Source of the DNA: Herbidospora mongoliensis
GTDB taxonomy: Bacteria; Actinomycetota; Actinomycetes; Streptosporangiales; Streptosporangiaceae
DNA: 64,000 nucleotides
Assembly: GCF_001570545.1 (NCBI RefSeq)
Contig: NZ_BBXD01000028.1
Span: forward strand, 1-64,000
Direction of reading: 5' to 3'
The notes under the pieces are model-generated. The model saw nothing but the letters and a program-made list of their open reading frames with translations. It had not been told where the DNA came from and ran no database searches. A program made the position numbers and the translations under genes. Below, piece after piece: positions 63,132 through 64,000 of the stretch. The stretch's first letter is position 1. Every line of letters begins with the position of its first letter.

Positions 63132-63878
63132 TCAGCCCTTCAGTCGCGCGATCACCCTTTCGGCCGGGCGGCCGAGCAGGATTTCCAGGTCTGGGGTCTG
63201 GCGTTCCAGAGCGCCCGCGCGGACCAGGCCGTTGAGCCAGGCCATCGGTCCGGGGGCCGCGTCGGGCACCTCTTCGTAGGCCACGCCCAGGGCGTCGGCG
63301 ACCTCGGGGCAGCTCCACAGCGGGCCCGTCAGGTCGTAGGCACGGCCCAGGTGGTCGTCGCCGGTCAGGGCGTTGGCTGCCGCTTGGGCCAGGTCGTCGC
63401 GGAAGGCGGTGTTCAGGCCACGGCCGCCGGTACTGCTGCGGATGACGCCGTCGGTGACCTGGGGCAGGAAGGCCTCGCCGTAGAAGGGGTTGCGCAGGAT
63501 CGTGTGGGCCAGGCCGCTTTCGAAGATCGCCTGTTCGGTGGCGTGGTGGCCCTCGGTCATCCCGGTCGCGACGGTGTCGGCGTTCAGGAAGCTCGTGTAG
63601 ACGATCGCGGTCACGCCCGCCGCCACGGCGGCGTCGACGGCGTTGCGGTGCTGGGTGATCCGGCGGGCGGTGTCGAGTTCCGAGGAGGAGATCAGCAACA
63701 GGCGCTCGACCCCGGCGAAGGCGGCCCGGAGGCTGATCGGGTCGTCGTAGTCGCCGTGCCGCGCCTCGACGCCCGATGGGACGCGGGACGGATCACGCAC
63801 GACGGCGACCACGTCACCCTTGAGCCGGTCGAGGACCAGGCGGCCGAGATTGCCGGTGGCGGCGGTGACTGCGTACAT
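63132..63878 (-). CDS. NmrA-type NAD(P)H-binding protein
   Basis: A 248-residue atypical SDR of the NmrA/QOR2 type. MYAVTAATGNLGRLVLDRL gives the cofactor loop, RHGDYDDP and LLLISSSEL are typical, and TGMTEGHHATEQAIFESGLAHTILRNPFYGE matches quinone oxidoreductase 2-like proteins. The catalytic Tyr-x-x-x-Lys is absent, as usual in this group; it may reduce quinones or sense NADPH. Confidence 0.88.
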   Translation of the reverse strand: MYAVTAATGNLGRLVLDRLKGDVVAVVRDPSRVPSGVEARHGDYDDPISLRAAFAGVERLLLISSSELDTARRITQHRNAVDAAVAAGVTAIVYTSFLNADTVATGMTEGHHATEQAIFESGLAHTILRNPFYGEAFLPQVTDGVIRSSTGGRGLNTAFRDDLAQAAANALTGDDHLGRAYDLTGPLWSCPEVADALGVAYEEVPDAAPGPMAWLNGLVRAGALERQTPDLEILLGRPAERVIARLKG

Positions 63879-63946
63879 GAAACTCCTCGTGGTGCGGAAA
63901 CCCGTCGCACAGTGAATCGGCCTCCCGCACTGGACGCCACCGGTTT

Positions 63947-64000
63947 TCAGCTGGTGGGAGGCAGGCGCAGCCAGAAGTCGGGCGGCCCTTCGACGGGCCG
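63947..64000 (-). CDS. C-terminus of a gene running off the window
   Basis: On the minus strand the last 17 codons read RPVEGPPDFWLRLPPTS followed by a stop at 63947. The codon composition fits coding sequence. The rest lies beyond base 64000, so the product cannot be named. Confidence 0.45.
   Translation of the reverse strand, partial: RPVEGPPDFWLRLPPTS

Overview
The window is high-GC DNA from an actinomycete. The evidence is frequent GTG/TTG starts, strong G/C third-position bias, F420-type oxidoreductases, a ROK regulator, FHA and Ser/Thr kinase proteins, and many Actinobacteria-type regulators. A Streptosporangiales-like soil organism would fit, but this is inference; no rRNA, tRNA, CRISPR array or phage module is visible.

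Layout. 1-3.9 kb is accessory DNA: the end of an IS3-family transposase, an orphan XRE regulator, a cysteine-synthase-like PLP enzyme, a VapBC-type toxin-antitoxin pair and a decayed barstar-like gene. 4.1-7.8 kb is a tungstate-type ABC transporter (ATPase, permease, lipoprotein) with a divergent regulator that fuses a GntR wing-helix to a ligand-binding domain. 7.9-8.3 kb holds gene debris. 8.3-12 kb carries a NarL-type two-component pair, a CPBP membrane protease and a GntR/FCD regulator. 12-28.6 kb is mixed metabolism and conserved hypotheticals: SPFH protein, DUF1152, F420-type reductase, SDR/TetR pair, isochorismatase-like protein, PEP-mutase-like lyase, kinase-like protein, DUF3626, CPCC protein, PAP2 phosphatase, secreted GDSL esterase, aldo/keto reductase, LuxR-like regulator and a luciferase-like monooxygenase.

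28.7-43.3 kb is the most coherent locus, a glycan-use operon on the minus strand. It runs from a sugar-binding lipoprotein through two permeases and a GH2 beta-mannosidase-type enzyme to a 2194-residue secreted protein. That protein combines a parallel beta-helix, four discoidin (F5/8C) modules, an FnIII module, a GH95-like catalytic domain and a C-terminal helical module. The last four genes are joined by 4-base stop/start overlaps. Control probably comes from a ROK repressor and a LacI-type sensor that lacks its DNA-binding domain, encoded divergently next to the operon; an AT-rich palindrome lies upstream of the transporter.

43.3-51.8 kb is a signalling and cell-envelope region. It has an FHA-like protein, a membrane Ser/Thr kinase whose outside domain looks like a lytic transglycosylase, an OmpR-type two-component pair and four secreted proteins. 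Three of those are tandem paralogues of the YpfJ-type zinc-peptidase family in which the metal ligands are lost. A fourth, internally deleted relative lies at 62.6 kb.

51.8-64 kb contains an inositol-phosphatase-like protein, a propionyl/acetyl-CoA synthetase, a Nudix hydrolase, a secreted double amidase whose second half has lost its catalytic residues, an ArsR/SRPBCC operon, and SDR and NmrA-type oxidoreductases. Best candidates for something unusual are the tandem pseudoprotease cluster, the kinase-transglycosylase fusion, the giant beta-helix/GH95 enzyme with its HTH-less LacI sensor, and the half-dead double amidase.
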